This document shows positions 10,237-19,039 of a stretch of 64,000 bases of DNA, piece by piece. Source of the DNA: Candidatus Altimarinota bacterium (GTDB taxonomy: Bacteria; Patescibacteriota; Gracilibacteria; UBA4473); assembly GCA_023143095.1 (NCBI GenBank), contig JAGLIF010000006.1, positions 92,263 through 156,262 on the forward strand. Reading direction: 5' to 3'. The number at the start of each line of letters is the position of its first letter. Position 1 is the stretch's first letter. The notes under the pieces are model-generated. The model saw only the letters and a program-made list of their open reading frames with translations, did no database searches and had not been told where the DNA came from. A program made the position numbers and the translations under genes.

Positions 10237-10587
10237 TTATTTTTTATTGTATTGACTCTTCCTAACAAAAAATCGTATAAATGCTTTTATGTGTGGAAAA
10301 ATTTCATCAACATTCTGTGGGATTTTCTCCCCTTTGTAAAGACAAATTATATTACACGCACGAGTCTTTCCTAATAAATACTCTCGAAAAATTTCGTAAA
10401 CCTGTCTTCTGAATCTATTTCTTTTAGTCGCCAATTTCTCTATTTTTTTAGAAATAACTACCGCACAACAAGTCTCTTTATTTGATGGCGCAAACAAAAA
10501 CAAAAAATCTCCGGAACGAAATCCTTTCATTCTTTTTCTCCAAAACTCAAAACTATTTTGAGTAAATCTATTCTTTTTAGCTAACAT
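10237..10587 (-). CDS. rnpA: ribonuclease P protein component
   Basis: Protein subunit of RNase P, which binds the catalytic RNA and pre-tRNA leaders during 5' processing. The RNR signature is seen as KRNRFRRQVYE, with the upstream beta strand GDFLFLFAP and VVISKKI. The frame is open from 10623, but MLAKKNRF at 10587 matches the usual family N-terminus, so this start is preferred (116 residues). It lies between rpmH and yidC on the same strand, the standard arrangement. The upstream start would add 12 residues not typical of the family. Confidence 0.93.
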   Translation of the reverse strand: MLAKKNRFTQNSFEFWRKRMKGFRSGDFLFLFAPSNKETCCAVVISKKIEKLATKRNRFRRQVYEIFREYLLGKTRACNIICLYKGEKIPQNVDEIFPHIKAFIRFFVRKSQYNKK

Positions 10588-10679
10588 CTTCACCAAATTA
10601 TTATAAAAAATAGTTTCTCGCAATAAAAAAAACGAAAGGGATTCACTCCATTCGTTCTTTTATAAAAATAATTTATTTC

Positions 10680-10832
10680 CTATGTCCAAAGATTCTTCTT
10701 GGGAGTTACCGAAAGTAATTCTCTTCCTTTTGCTCTCCGTCGAGAAAGAATTCTTCTTCCTGATTTTGTTTCCATTCGAGCACGAAACCCATGTGTACGC
10801 ATTCGTTTCCGCCATCTTCGTTTTGCAAGCAT
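10680..10832 (-). CDS. rpmH: 50S ribosomal protein L34
   Basis: A 50-codon gene. The protein begins [20 protein letters not shown] and continues with the L34 core [22 protein letters not shown]. The conserved THGFRARM and RRRAKGR blocks identify it. The N-terminus lacks the usual K-R-T-Y-Q-P-S start and is more basic. The C-terminus carries eight extra residues (TPKKNLWT). It ends 93 bases before the rnpA start, giving the rpmH-rnpA-yidC order. A longer open frame on the opposite strand over the same bases is only its shadow. Confidence 0.93.
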   Translation of the reverse strand: MLAKRRWRKRMRTHGFRARMETKSGRRILSRRRAKGRELLSVTPKKNLWT

Positions 10833-10902
10833 CGCTAATAAATTTAAATAAGCCTGCGGAATTTAGGTAAGAATAGCTCCTTTGTCAAATTTTTATCCAA
10901 TT

Positions 10903-10940
10903 CCTTTTAAAAAAAGGTTTCATTTTTTAAAAAAATGAAA
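10903..10940. repeat. tandem palindromes upstream of gdhA
   Basis: Two inverted repeats abut. CCTTTT and AAAAGG arms lie at 10903-10917, followed by an exact 11-base pair of arms (TTTCATTTTTT and its complement around 10929) at 10918-10940. They lie between divergent rpmH and gdhA, just upstream of the gdhA -10 box, so an operator or rpmH leader hairpin is possible. Confidence 0.4.
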
Positions 10941-10950
10941 ATAATAATTC

Positions 10951-10959
10951 TGGTATATT
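10951..10959 (+). promoter_or_regulatory. extended -10 promoter of gdhA
   Basis: TG-G-TATATT, an extended -10, ends 19 bases before the gdhA ATG. No good -35 and no Shine-Dalgarno is visible, so the 5' leader would be about a dozen bases. Confidence 0.45.
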
Positions 10960-10978
10960 TTTTAAACTCCACCTACAA

Positions 10979-12277
10979 ATGTCCTCAAAAAAACCATTTG
11001 AAAACTTTCTCATGACTCTGAAAGACGCTTCAAAAGAAATCAATCTTTGTGACAAAACTCTCAAAAAATTAAAAGTTCCAGAGAATATTTTTCAAACAGA
11101 AGTTTCTTTTAAGCTAGATAATGGTGATATCCAACAAGCACCTGCCTATCGAGTACAACATAATTCCGCTCGAGGTCCCTACAAAGGAGGTATTCGTTTT
11201 CATCCTGACGCAGATTTGGATGAAGTCAAAAGTCTCGCCAGCCTGATGAGTCTTAAGTGTGCTGTTGTAAACATTCCTTTTGGTGGTGGAAAAGGAGGTG
11301 TACAAATTAATCCAAAACAACTAAGTAAAACCGAACTTGAACGACTTAGTCGTGCTTATTTTCGAACTGGAACAGAAGCTGGAATCTTTGGAGTAAATAA
11401 AGATATTCCTGCCCCAGATGTCTATACAAACCCACAAATCATGGCTTGGATGTTAGATGAGCATGAGAAAATTTTAGGTGAAAAATCTCCCGGTGTTCTC
11501 ACAGGAAAACCACTTGAACTCGGAGGAAGTCTTGGTCGTGGATATGCAACAAGCCAAGGGGGGCTTTTTGTCCTTCTTGAATATTTAAAACAATTAGGCC
11601 TCTCCCCTAAAAAAACAACTATTGCCATACAAGGATTTGGAAATGCTGGATCATTTTTTGCAAAACTTGCCAACAAAGCTGGCTTTAAAATTGTAGCCGT
11701 TTCCGATTCCAAAGGCGCAATTATACATGATCAAGGTGAATTTGAAATCGACAAGCTTTATCAATACAAACAAGCAGGAGGTTCTCTTCGAGGAAATTTT
11801 TGCCAAGAAGACACTTGCGATATAGAAAAAATGTCCAAAGAAAAAGTAAAAACTATTTCCAATGAAGCACTCTTGAAATTGGATATTGATGTTCTCGTTT
11901 TGGCTGCCATGGATGGAGTTGTCCATGAAGGAAATGTCAAAAATATAAAAGCCAAAATAATTTTGGAACTTGCCAATGGTCCAGTAACACCTGAAGCAGA
12001 CAAAATTCTTGAGAAAAAAGATGTCGTGGTGATTCCTGATATTTTAGCAAATGCTGGTGGAGTTACTGTTTCTTACTTTGAATGGGTTCAAAATCGATCT
12101 GGTGATGTTTGGGAAGAGGATTTTGTAAATGAAAAACTAAAAAAAATTATGACAAAAGCCTTTACCGATCTTCAAAAAATCCAAACAAAACATGCCAGTG
12201 TTTCTATGCGAAAAGCCGCTTTTATTCTTGGTATTGAGCGAATTCAAACCGCTATGAAATTACGAGGGCAAATTTAA
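10979..12277 (+). CDS. gdhA: glutamate dehydrogenase
   Basis: Interconverts glutamate and 2-oxoglutarate plus ammonia with NAD(P). The 432-residue length fits the hexameric Glu/Leu/Phe/Val dehydrogenase family. Substrate-site residues lie in GPYKGGIRFHP (Lys69) and VVNIPFGGGKGGV (catalytic Lys105). The C-terminal Rossmann domain has TIAIQGFGNAGSF, followed by an Asp at the end of the second strand (VAVSDSKG), which hints at NAD rather than NADP. It is monocistronic, with its own extended -10 promoter and no Shine-Dalgarno. It links nitrogen and carbon metabolism in a genome that otherwise shows few amino-acid enzymes in this window. Confidence 0.95.
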   Translation: MSSKKPFENFLMTLKDASKEINLCDKTLKKLKVPENIFQTEVSFKLDNGDIQQAPAYRVQHNSARGPYKGGIRFHPDADLDEVKSLASLMSLKCAVVNIPFGGGKGGVQINPKQLSKTELERLSRAYFRTGTEAGIFGVNKDIPAPDVYTNPQIMAWMLDEHEKILGEKSPGVLTGKPLELGGSLGRGYATSQGGLFVLLEYLKQLGLSPKKTTIAIQGFGNAGSFFAKLANKAGFKIVAVSDSKGAIIHDQGEFEIDKLYQYKQAGGSLRGNFCQEDTCDIEKMSKEKVKTISNEALLKLDIDVLVLAAMDGVVHEGNVKNIKAKIILELANGPVTPEADKILEKKDVVVIPDILANAGGVTVSYFEWVQNRSGDVWEEDFVNEKLKKIMTKAFTDLQKIQTKHASVSMRKAAFILGIERIQTAMKLRGQI

Positions 12278-12303
12278 AATAAATTTGTATCAAAAAAATT
12301 TCT

Positions 12304-13389
12304 TTACGAAATTTCTCCACCCCCAAAGCAAATCTTGTTTTTCTCGTCATAGAAAACAATTGATTGCCCTGGTGTAATAGCGCGTTGTGGAACCTTAAAC
12401 TTTACTCTCACTTTATCAGAAGAGATTTTCCTAATACTACAAACTTGTGAAGTTTGTCGATATCGAACTTTTGCTCGACAATTAAAACTTTCTGCAGGAA
12501 TCTTTCCTGCCACCCAATGCAACTTTTCTGCTTCAAGTTCTAATTGAAAAAGTTTTGGATTATCTGCATCCTGACACGCTACTAACTCATTTTTTTCAAT
12601 GTTTTTTTCTAACACAAACCAAGGATTTTCCTCAAACCCCTTCACTCCACCAATGTTCAATTTTTTCCTCTGTCCTATCGTATAAAAACTTAGTCCAATA
12701 TGTGTCCCAAGAATCTCCCCCAATTCAGTTACAATGTTTCCAGGCATTTGACAAAGATACTTTTTCAGAAATTGCATATAATCTCGTTCTCCTACAAAAC
12801 AAATCCCCGTTGAGTCTTTTTTTTCTGCATTTTCAAATCCAAAACTTTTCGCCATCTTTCTAATCTCTGGTTTTGTGTAACCAGCCAAAGGAAAAAGAAT
12901 ATGCTTTAATTGTTCTTGCCCGAGCGTATACAAAAAATAAGTTTGATCTTTGTTTTGATCTTTCGCACACCGTAAGTCAAAAAGCTTTGTTTTTTCATTA
13001 TATATATTTTTTGCATAATGACCCGTTGCTAGATAGTCCGCTTCGAATTTCTTCGCATAATCTAAAAAAACTTTAAACTTTATAAACTTATTACACAAAA
13101 TATCTGGATTTGGAGTCCTGAATTTACGATGCTGTTCCAAAAAATATTCAAAAACATCATCCCAATATTCTTTTGAAAAGTTAACTGTATAAAACGGAAT
13201 TCCCACTTTTGCGGCTACATTACGAGCATCTATCGCATCAATTGCCGCCGGACAATACTCATCAGATGAATCATCCCAATTTTTCATAAAAACACCGATA
13301 ACTTCATGCCCCTCCTCGACCAAAAGCTTCACCACAACTGCAGAATCAACCCCTCCCGACAATCCAACTACAATCCGTTTTTTCATCAT
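12304..13389 (-). CDS. mnmA: tRNA 2-thiouridylase MnmA
   Basis: Adds sulfur to U34 of tRNA Lys/Glu/Gln. The protein has 361 residues. The N-terminal PP-loop ATP pyrophosphatase motif is SGGVDSA (11-17). The two catalytic cysteines are Cys99 in NPDILCNKFIKF and Cys197 in TGICFVGERD. The C-terminal beta domains match the family, including PGQSIVFYD. Start ATG at 13389 or the next codon, also Met. It is convergent with gdhA. A copy of the dispersed TAAxAAACACTGA motif sits just upstream. Confidence 0.95.
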   Translation of the reverse strand: MMKKRIVVGLSGGVDSAVVVKLLVEEGHEVIGVFMKNWDDSSDEYCPAAIDAIDARNVAAKVGIPFYTVNFSKEYWDDVFEYFLEQHRKFRTPNPDILCNKFIKFKVFLDYAKKFEADYLATGHYAKNIYNEKTKLFDLRCAKDQNKDQTYFLYTLGQEQLKHILFPLAGYTKPEIRKMAKSFGFENAEKKDSTGICFVGERDYMQFLKKYLCQMPGNIVTELGEILGTHIGLSFYTIGQRKKLNIGGVKGFEENPWFVLEKNIEKNELVACQDADNPKLFQLELEAEKLHWVAGKIPAESFNCRAKVRYRQTSQVCSIRKISSDKVRVKFKVPQRAITPGQSIVFYDEKNKICFGGGEIS

Positions 13390-13395
13390 TAATCT

Positions 13396-13418
13396 TTAAT
13401 AAACACTGACTTAATAAA
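13396..13418 (+). repeat. dispersed TAA-AAACACTGA motif copy
   Basis: TTAATAAACACTGACTTAAT lies between mnmA and the small membrane protein gene. It is one of about 13 copies of the family described in the findings. Confidence 0.45.
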
Positions 13419-13497
13419 CTCGTAACAAAAAATTATTTTTTTATACGAAATTAGTCTCTTCTTTTGTCATTTTTGTTTTTACTCAGCAACTCCTTTC

Positions 13498-13587
13498 TTA
13501 AACCAAAAAAGGCAGAAAGGACATCGCAACAAATGTAGCCAAAATAAAACCTACCATTACTTTAAATGCCAATGTCTTTTTTTTCAT
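13498..13587 (-). CDS. putative 29-residue membrane miniprotein
   Basis: ATG at 13587 opens 29 codons. Three lysines follow Met, then one hydrophobic span with the core FKVMVGFILATFVAMSFLPF, ending FLV and TAA. It begins 20 bases after the grpE stop on the same strand, so it could be the last gene of that transcript. The sharp positive-inside start and single span look like a real membrane peptide. A codon-bias accident in an AT-rich region cannot be excluded. No family is recognised. Confidence 0.4.
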   Translation of the reverse strand: MKKKTLAFKVMVGFILATFVAMSFLPFLV

Positions 13588-13607
13588 TTTATATATTTAA
13601 AATTTAA

Positions 13608-14099
13608 CTACGCAGCAGAAACTTTTGCCGGAGCAATAATAGTCTTTCCAAAACTCCATCCAGGCTCTAAAACTTTTACAACTTCTCCACTCTTTCCTTC
13701 TCCTACCATAACCACTTCATGGATTTCTGGATCAACTTTTTCACCAGCTTTTGGCATAATTTTCTCAAATCCTTGCACAGACAGTTTCTCAAAGAACTTT
13801 TCCACTACTTTTTGAAAATCTTCATTTTCTGAATGTTCAACTCCGAGCTGTAATTCTAAAAAATTTGGCAAAACCCCTTTTAAAAACTCACAAACAGCTT
13901 GCCCAGACCAGTTCTTTTTATTTTTTGTCTCCCGTCGCTGATAGTTTTGTAAATCCGCCAATGCCCTGAGTCGAGCCACCTCTCCTTGAGACAACTTTGA
14001 TTTCAACTCCAATATTATCGTTTCCATTTCTTCAATTTTTTGAACCAACACACTAGTTGCCTTCAATTCTTTTTTCTTTTGTGATTCTTTTCTTTTCAT
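13608..14099 (-). CDS. grpE: nucleotide exchange factor GrpE
   Basis: Exchange factor that releases ADP from DnaK. In 163 residues there is a Lys/Glu-rich N-terminal tail, a long dimerising helix with RALADLQNYQRR (about 45-56), and the C-terminal beta domain with DPEIHEVV and GWSFGKTIIAPAKV. It lacks DnaK or DnaJ neighbours, which normally accompany it, so the chaperone genes lie elsewhere. It is divergent from efp, with an 85-base gap. Confidence 0.92.
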   Translation of the reverse strand: MKRKESQKKKELKATSVLVQKIEEMETIILELKSKLSQGEVARLRALADLQNYQRRETKNKKNWSGQAVCEFLKGVLPNFLELQLGVEHSENEDFQKVVEKFFEKLSVQGFEKIMPKAGEKVDPEIHEVVMVGEGKSGEVVKVLEPGWSFGKTIIAPAKVSAA

Positions 14100-14184
14100 C
14101 GAAACCGAGTATAAAAACTTTTTTGCAAAAATTCAAATGCAGTGTAAGAATACTTATAAAAAATAATTTGTTAAACCCTTAAAA

Positions 14185-14745
14185 ATGCTCGGCATTACAG
14201 ATCTCAAGGTTGGTCAATATCTCGTTTTAGACAATACTCCATATCTCATCACCTTCAACCAATTTTCTAAGTCGGGGAGACAGGGAGGTGTTATGAAAAC
14301 TAAGATGAAAAATCTTTTAACAGGCAGTGTTATGGAAAGAACCTTTCAAGGCTCAGACAAAATAGAACCCGCTGAAATTACTTATAAAAAAGCACAATTT
14401 TTATATAGCAATGGTGACAATTTTGAATTTATGGATAATGACACCTTTGAACAAATGATATTTTCTCGTACACAACTTGGAGAAACAATTCATTTTTTAA
14501 GTGACGGAATGGACTGCGACATCCAATATTTCAATGGCAATCCTATCAATATACAACTTCAACCAAAACTCACATTTAAAATAATTGAAACTGAACCAGG
14601 AATTAAAGGCAATACAGCAGGAACCGTAACCAAAAATGCAACAATTGAAACAGGATATGAATTAAAAGTACCCCCATTTATTGAAAAGGGAGAAAAAATT
14701 GTAGTAAATACACTTAATGGTGAATATATAGAACGAGCGAAATAA
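14185..14745 (+). CDS. efp: elongation factor P
   Basis: Rescues ribosomes stalled at polyproline. The 186 residues cover KOW-like domain I, then two OB domains (KAQFLYSNGDNFEFMD and NATIETGYELKVPPFIEKGEKIVVNT). The loop that reaches the peptidyl-transferase centre reads SKSGRQGGV, with Arg32 where most bacteria carry a modifiable Lys. This resembles the Arg type modified by EarP in Pseudomonas, but no modification gene is seen here. Its stop codon lies inside a copy of the dispersed TAAxAAACACTGATAA motif. Confidence 0.95.
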   Translation: MLGITDLKVGQYLVLDNTPYLITFNQFSKSGRQGGVMKTKMKNLLTGSVMERTFQGSDKIEPAEITYKKAQFLYSNGDNFEFMDNDTFEQMIFSRTQLGETIHFLSDGMDCDIQYFNGNPINIQLQPKLTFKIIETEPGIKGNTAGTVTKNATIETGYELKVPPFIEKGEKIVVNTLNGEYIERAK

Positions 14746-14760
14746 AGAAAACACTGATAA
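14743..14760 (+). repeat. dispersed motif copy at the efp stop
   Basis: TAAAGAAAACACTGATAA begins with the efp stop codon itself. Member of the dispersed family described in the findings. Confidence 0.55.
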
Positions 14761-14766
14761 AAATAA

Positions 14767-14772
14767 TATAAT
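14767..14772 (+). promoter_or_regulatory. -10 box of the four-to-five-span membrane protein gene
   Basis: A perfect TATAAT ends eight bases before the ATG at 14781, so the transcript would be essentially leaderless. No convincing -35 lies 16-18 bases upstream. Confidence 0.4.
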
Positions 14773-14780
14773 TCTTTCTG

Positions 14781-15341
14781 ATGGAAGTAGCCCTTACATG
14801 GAATTTAGTTTTACTCTCAACTTTTATTTTGCTTTTTGCTTACAATTTTTTATTAGGACAAAATGCCACAATAAAACTCATTCTTTCAATTTATATTGCT
14901 ATTTTAACAGCCGATGGTCTTGCTGGAATCTTGAAACAATTTGTTTTTGATGTTTCTCCTGGATTTCAAATACTTTTAGGAGAAAACGAAAATGTGATTT
15001 TTTCTTGGATTCGCATTTTATTGTTTCTGATTGCTATTATTATTTTTGTTGTAAAATCAGGCTTTCATGTCTTACTTGATAAACATGATCATTGGGCAAT
15101 GCGACTCGGTATCCACAGTGTATTTTCTATCTTATCAGCAATCCTTTTTATCTCCACAATTCTCATTTATATGTCTGGAAATTCATTTGTTGAGGGAATG
15201 GTTCATGCACAAGAAATTACTATCTACAAAGAATCCCTTCTCGCCAAGATTCTAATCGACTACTATCAATTTTGGTTCTCACTTCCAGCTATCGCTTTTT
15301 TGACTACAAGCTTTTTATTCGAACCAGAAAACAAAACCTAA
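14781..15341 (+). CDS. uncharacterised integral membrane protein
   Basis: 186 residues with about five hydrophobic spans (near residues 8-24, 30-50, 75-95, 110-132 and 158-178) and short charged loops. No family or catalytic motif is recognised. It has no partner on its strand: efp is 35 bases upstream but is separated by a motif copy and a TATAAT box, and the downstream Mrs2-type transporter is convergent, the two stop codons overlapping at 15338-15341. Confidence 0.7.
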   Translation: MEVALTWNLVLLSTFILLFAYNFLLGQNATIKLILSIYIAILTADGLAGILKQFVFDVSPGFQILLGENENVIFSWIRILLFLIAIIIFVVKSGFHVLLDKHDHWAMRLGIHSVFSILSAILFISTILIYMSGNSFVEGMVHAQEITIYKESLLAKILIDYYQFWFSLPAIAFLTTSFLFEPENKT

Positions 15342-16246
15342 ATTACTTTTTTTCTTTTAAAATACCAAACAAAAACAATCACAAAGAGAAGAAAGAAAAA
15401 CCCCATCCCCAAGCTTAAATAAACAAAAGCTGAAAAATCTTTCTCTAGATTATTTTTGATATTCATTCCATAAATCCCTGTTAACACCGTTAAAAAAGCA
15501 AGTCCACCCATTATCATGGTTGCCAAAAGATCAAAGCGAATAATAACATTTCGACGCGCGTGTAACTTTAAACTCTCAATCTCTTGAGTGTCATCAATAT
15601 TCTCTTTGAGCTCCGAAATCTTATAAATCATCTCCTCTAACTGCTCCAAAAAAGACTCCAAAATTGATTCTACCTCATCAACATTCTTCACCTGTTTTTG
15701 TCCCAAATCCAAATCCCCTAAAGCCTCTTCATCTTCTAGAATTTCTAAAATCGCCGACTCGTTTTCCTTTGATTGAATTTCAAATGTGGAAATCCTTTTT
15801 TTCAACAATAATAACTTTTCCAATACAGTTTCCCCAAAATCTTTTTCAATCTTTTCCAATACAATTTGAGCAGATACTTCCAATTTTCTAAGTCGCCGAA
15901 TCATTTTTTGTTGCCGGTAAATTAATGCCACTTCCAAAACAAAAAAGTAAAGCTTATTTTCCCCAAGATCATCTTTTATTCGTCTTGTTATTTCAGGAAT
16001 AAACTTACTTTCCACTTCTGAATCTCCAAGATTAAAAATATATATCTTCTCAACCCCTATAACCATCTTCATCATCCCAATATTGAAGATAAAACATTTC
16101 CCTCTAGGTAAAATCGTCGCTACTTGCTTTAAAGCAAACACTGGTCGCAAATCTCGCGAATGAACACAAAATTCCTGTGCAATATCTTTTCGCAAAAAAT
16201 TTTTTTTCGTAATCTTTCCGTTCTGCTGAATTTCTAATCCTTCCAT
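15338..16246 (-). CDS. CorA/Mrs2-type magnesium transporter
   Basis: 302 residues ending in two membrane spans. The family GMN signature sits at 260-262 (TGIYGMNIKN) between the first span and the selectivity loop. The N-terminal domain has RDLRP (31-35) and TILPRGKCFIFN (44-55), which resemble the RDLR and ILPR blocks of Mrs2/Alr1/LPE10-type proteins more than ordinary bacterial CorA. A long helical stalk (about 110-230) precedes the pore helix. Predicted to carry Mg2+ into the cell as a pentamer. It lies ten bases behind the DUF2797 gene and so shares its transcript. Confidence 0.88.
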   Translation of the reverse strand: MEGLEIQQNGKITKKNFLRKDIAQEFCVHSRDLRPVFALKQVATILPRGKCFIFNIGMMKMVIGVEKIYIFNLGDSEVESKFIPEITRRIKDDLGENKLYFFVLEVALIYRQQKMIRRLRKLEVSAQIVLEKIEKDFGETVLEKLLLLKKRISTFEIQSKENESAILEILEDEEALGDLDLGQKQVKNVDEVESILESFLEQLEEMIYKISELKENIDDTQEIESLKLHARRNVIIRFDLLATMIMGGLAFLTVLTGIYGMNIKNNLEKDFSAFVYLSLGMGFFFLLFVIVFVWYFKRKKVI

Positions 16247-16256
16247 TTTTTAATAA

Positions 16257-17156
16257 TTAAAATAAGGCACTCTGAAATGCACTATTTAAATATAGCCCTT
16301 CTGGCTGTTCGTCAAACTCTATTTGATGTCCAACTAAATCTTTAAGTCCAATTGAAACAAGTTCCTCTGGTAACTCTAAAGCCAAAAATGCCCCTTTTTT
16401 TGCTATCACTTTTCCAGAAATCCCCTCATTTTTTTCAAGTTTTACAGTGTGAAAACTTTTTGGATTTTGACTCACTTGCTCCGTTCCATATATATTCTCC
16501 CAAAAAGAAAATTCTGGACTTGGAAGTAAAAAATTTTGCAAATTTGTGTATTCATTCAAAACCCCTTTATGTTTTTCAAAAAGACTTTCCAAAATCTTCT
16601 GCCCCTCTTCTTTCGTAATATCTGGACAAAAAAAGTCCTTTTTCTTCGAAGCTCTTATTTTATCCGCAATTCCAGCCCTTCGAAAAAGAGTTTCAATTTG
16701 GCGAGCAAGCGTTCCATTAGAAGTTTTAGCTATAAAAAGAGTAAAATGTGAACCTTGTTCCAATTGTCGCAAAGTCTTTCTTTCTATTCGAGAGACTCCT
16801 ATCTTTATAAGTTCTTTGTTAAAAAGAGAAAGATACACTATGTGTTCTCCTTCTAGTTTCGCCAAATCCTGTACTGTAAAATTATCCGTATTAAATCCAT
16901 CAAAAGAAGTATAAATAAATCGCCCTTCTCTGGCTCGACACCGCTCACATTTCTTTCTCCCTATAACCGCATCCAAACAAGGCTTCCAAACCCCATCTCT
17001 AACAAACCCTGCACAAGAAATCTCTTCCTGAACTTGCAAAGAAAGATTGTCTCCAATTTTAATTCTTTTTTTCGCAAATCGTGTATTTTCAAAACTCGCT
17101 TGAAACTCGATAAAAGTTTCATCTATCCATCGAACATCATACAAGTGTACTTTCAT
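16257..17156 (-). CDS. DUF2797-like protein
   Basis: 299 residues resembling the DUF2797 family. The N-terminal part has isolated cysteines (SCAGFVRDGVWKPCLDA, then CERC) that could bind metal. The middle part resembles a GIY-YIG/T5orf172-type fold: HIVYLSLFNKELIKIGVSR, followed by RQLEQGSHFTLFI and ARQIETLFRR. The C-terminal third is beta-rich. The biochemical role of this family is not established to my knowledge. It forms a two-gene operon with the Mrs2-type transporter. Confidence 0.65.
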   Translation of the reverse strand: MKVHLYDVRWIDETFIEFQASFENTRFAKKRIKIGDNLSLQVQEEISCAGFVRDGVWKPCLDAVIGRKKCERCRAREGRFIYTSFDGFNTDNFTVQDLAKLEGEHIVYLSLFNKELIKIGVSRIERKTLRQLEQGSHFTLFIAKTSNGTLARQIETLFRRAGIADKIRASKKKDFFCPDITKEEGQKILESLFEKHKGVLNEYTNLQNFLLPSPEFSFWENIYGTEQVSQNPKSFHTVKLEKNEGISGKVIAKKGAFLALELPEELVSIGLKDLVGHQIEFDEQPEGLYLNSAFQSALF

Positions 17157-17280
17157 TTCTTTTAACTCTATTTAAAAGCATTTTCAACCACATTTATTTA
17201 ATGTTTTTTAAAAAAAAATGCAAAGATTTCTTAAAACACACTCTCGCCTTTTCCTAAAAATCACCTAAGCTCTTTTTCGT

Positions 17281-18963
17281 ATGAAATCTTTTTTAGGAAA
17301 ACACTGGGAAAATGCTGAATCTATCTTTGATCAAGAAGCTCTTTTTGCAATACTATTGCAAAACCTTAATCTAACCTCTCACAAAGACATTTCTAATTTC
17401 TTTTCTCCCTCTCTTACTTCCTTGCACGATCCCTTTTTGATGCATTCGATGGACATCGCAGTTGATCACATTCTTTTGTCCATTGAAAAAGAAGAACGAA
17501 TAGTTATTTTTGGTGATTTTGATACTGATGGTATCGCCTCAACCACTATTTTAGTAGATGCTCTTCGTCAGCTTGGCGCGCATGTTTCTTATCGCATCCC
17601 AGAAAGAAACAAGGATTCCCATGGACTAAAAAAGTATATTTTGGATGAACTCGCACAAAAAAATGTGTCACTCCTTATTACTTGTGATTGTGGTATTAAT
17701 GACAAAGAAGCGGTCTCCCATGCGAAAAAATTGGGTATTGATATTATTATTTCAGATCATCATGAACCAATCACAGAAAGCCTCCCAACAGATGCTGTAG
17801 CAATTTTAAACCCAAAACTAACTCACTGCACATATCCTGAAAAAAACTTAGCAGGTGCTGGCGTTGCCTTCAAGTTAGTCTCAGCCTTAGGAGAACGATT
17901 TTTCGATGATCCTATAAATTTAGCAACTTTTCTTGAAAAATATTTAGAAATTTGTGCATTAGGCCTCGTAGCCGATTGTGTTCCTCTGACGGGAGAAAAC
18001 CGAATTCTCGCTAAATTCGGAATTGAAAAAATGAAAACCACGCAGTGGGATGGACTCCAAAAATTATTTAAAAAATTAGATATTGTCCCCGAAAGTCTTT
18101 CTGCTGAAACTATTGGATTCTCTATTGCCCCAAGACTCAATGCCGCATCACGAATTGGCGATGTCCTTCGAGCAAGTCAACTATTTCTTGGAGAACCCCA
18201 TAAGAATTTTGAACGCCTTACCTACCTTGATACACTCAATGAAAAACGAAAACGATTAACCGAACAATGCACTCAAGAAGCCTTTTCTCAAATTGATCAT
18301 TCTCTCTCTTTTCAGTTTTTGATACACAAAAAGTGGTCTCCAGGCATCTTAGGACTTATCTGTTCTCAATTTGTTGAAAAACTAAACCAACCTATTATTG
18401 CAGCCACGCTTAACGAAAATGGTTTTATAAGTGCCTCTTGTCGTTCTCCTGAAAGATTTTGTCTTATTTCTGCTCTAAATACTTGCAATCCAAACCTTTT
18501 TAAAACCTTTGGAGGTCATGCAGGAGCTGCTGGATTTATCGCTCCGCAAGAAAACCTTGAAACAATAAAAAATCAACTTGAAACATATTTTTCTAAAACC
18601 AAACAACAAGAATTCAAAACAACTGTTGCAGCCTTTTTAAACACCGAAATATTAAATGATTCGCTTACAGAATTTCTCAATGCCATTTCTCCTTTTGGAA
18701 TAGGAAACAAAAACCCCCTTTTTGGTATTAAAAACCTAGAAATTTTAGAAACACACCTATTGGGAAAAAACAAAAACCACATTCGTGTTTTTGCTATCCA
18801 CGAAAACAACCCAATCGAGCTAATGGGATTTTTCCTTGGTGATCTTTCCGAAAAATTGTCCCGTGGACAAAAAATAGACGCTCTTTTTTCTGTTGGTGAA
18901 AACTTCTTTCGTGGCAAAAGAAAATTGCAATTTCGTTTAGTTGATGCCCGAGCATCAAATTAA
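17281..18963 (+). CDS. recJ: single-stranded-DNA exonuclease RecJ
   Basis: 5'-3' ssDNA exonuclease of recombination and mismatch repair. Its 560 residues carry the DHH phosphoesterase motifs: GDFDTDGIAST (78-88), CDCG with Asp136, DHH at 159-161, and the DHHA1-type FGGHAGAAGF near residue 415. A C-terminal OB-like region follows. The copy is complete. Codons 21-28 contain an exact TTTTGCAATA palindrome around one central base, part of an intragenic repeat family. The stop codon begins a copy of the dispersed TAA(G/A)GAAACACT motif. Confidence 0.95.
   Translation: MKSFLGKHWENAESIFDQEALFAILLQNLNLTSHKDISNFFSPSLTSLHDPFLMHSMDIAVDHILLSIEKEERIVIFGDFDTDGIASTTILVDALRQLGAHVSYRIPERNKDSHGLKKYILDELAQKNVSLLITCDCGINDKEAVSHAKKLGIDIIISDHHEPITESLPTDAVAILNPKLTHCTYPEKNLAGAGVAFKLVSALGERFFDDPINLATFLEKYLEICALGLVADCVPLTGENRILAKFGIEKMKTTQWDGLQKLFKKLDIVPESLSAETIGFSIAPRLNAASRIGDVLRASQLFLGEPHKNFERLTYLDTLNEKRKRLTEQCTQEAFSQIDHSLSFQFLIHKKWSPGILGLICSQFVEKLNQPIIAATLNENGFISASCRSPERFCLISALNTCNPNLFKTFGGHAGAAGFIAPQENLETIKNQLETYFSKTKQQEFKTTVAAFLNTEILNDSLTEFLNAISPFGIGNKNPLFGIKNLEILETHLLGKNKNHIRVFAIHENNPIELMGFFLGDLSEKLSRGQKIDALFSVGENFFRGKRKLQFRLVDARASN
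17343..17363. repeat. intragenic TTGCAA palindrome (recJ)
   Basis: Perfect 10-base arms (TTTTGCAATA and its complement) around a single C, inside the recJ coding region. Confidence 0.6.
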
Positions 18964-18980
18964 AGGAAACACTAATTTAA
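18961..18980 (+). repeat. dispersed motif copy at the recJ stop
   Basis: TAAAGGAAACACTAATTTAA begins at the recJ stop codon. Confidence 0.5.
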
Positions 18981-19039
18981 AAAACTCAGAAGAAAAAAAT
19001 GCTTTTCTTTTTTGTGAAAGATTAATAAACTACTCCTTG

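Noticed and set aside
10682..10870. 62-codon + strand ORF
   Set aside because: It lies antisense over rpmH, whose L34 motifs are unmistakable on the other strand.
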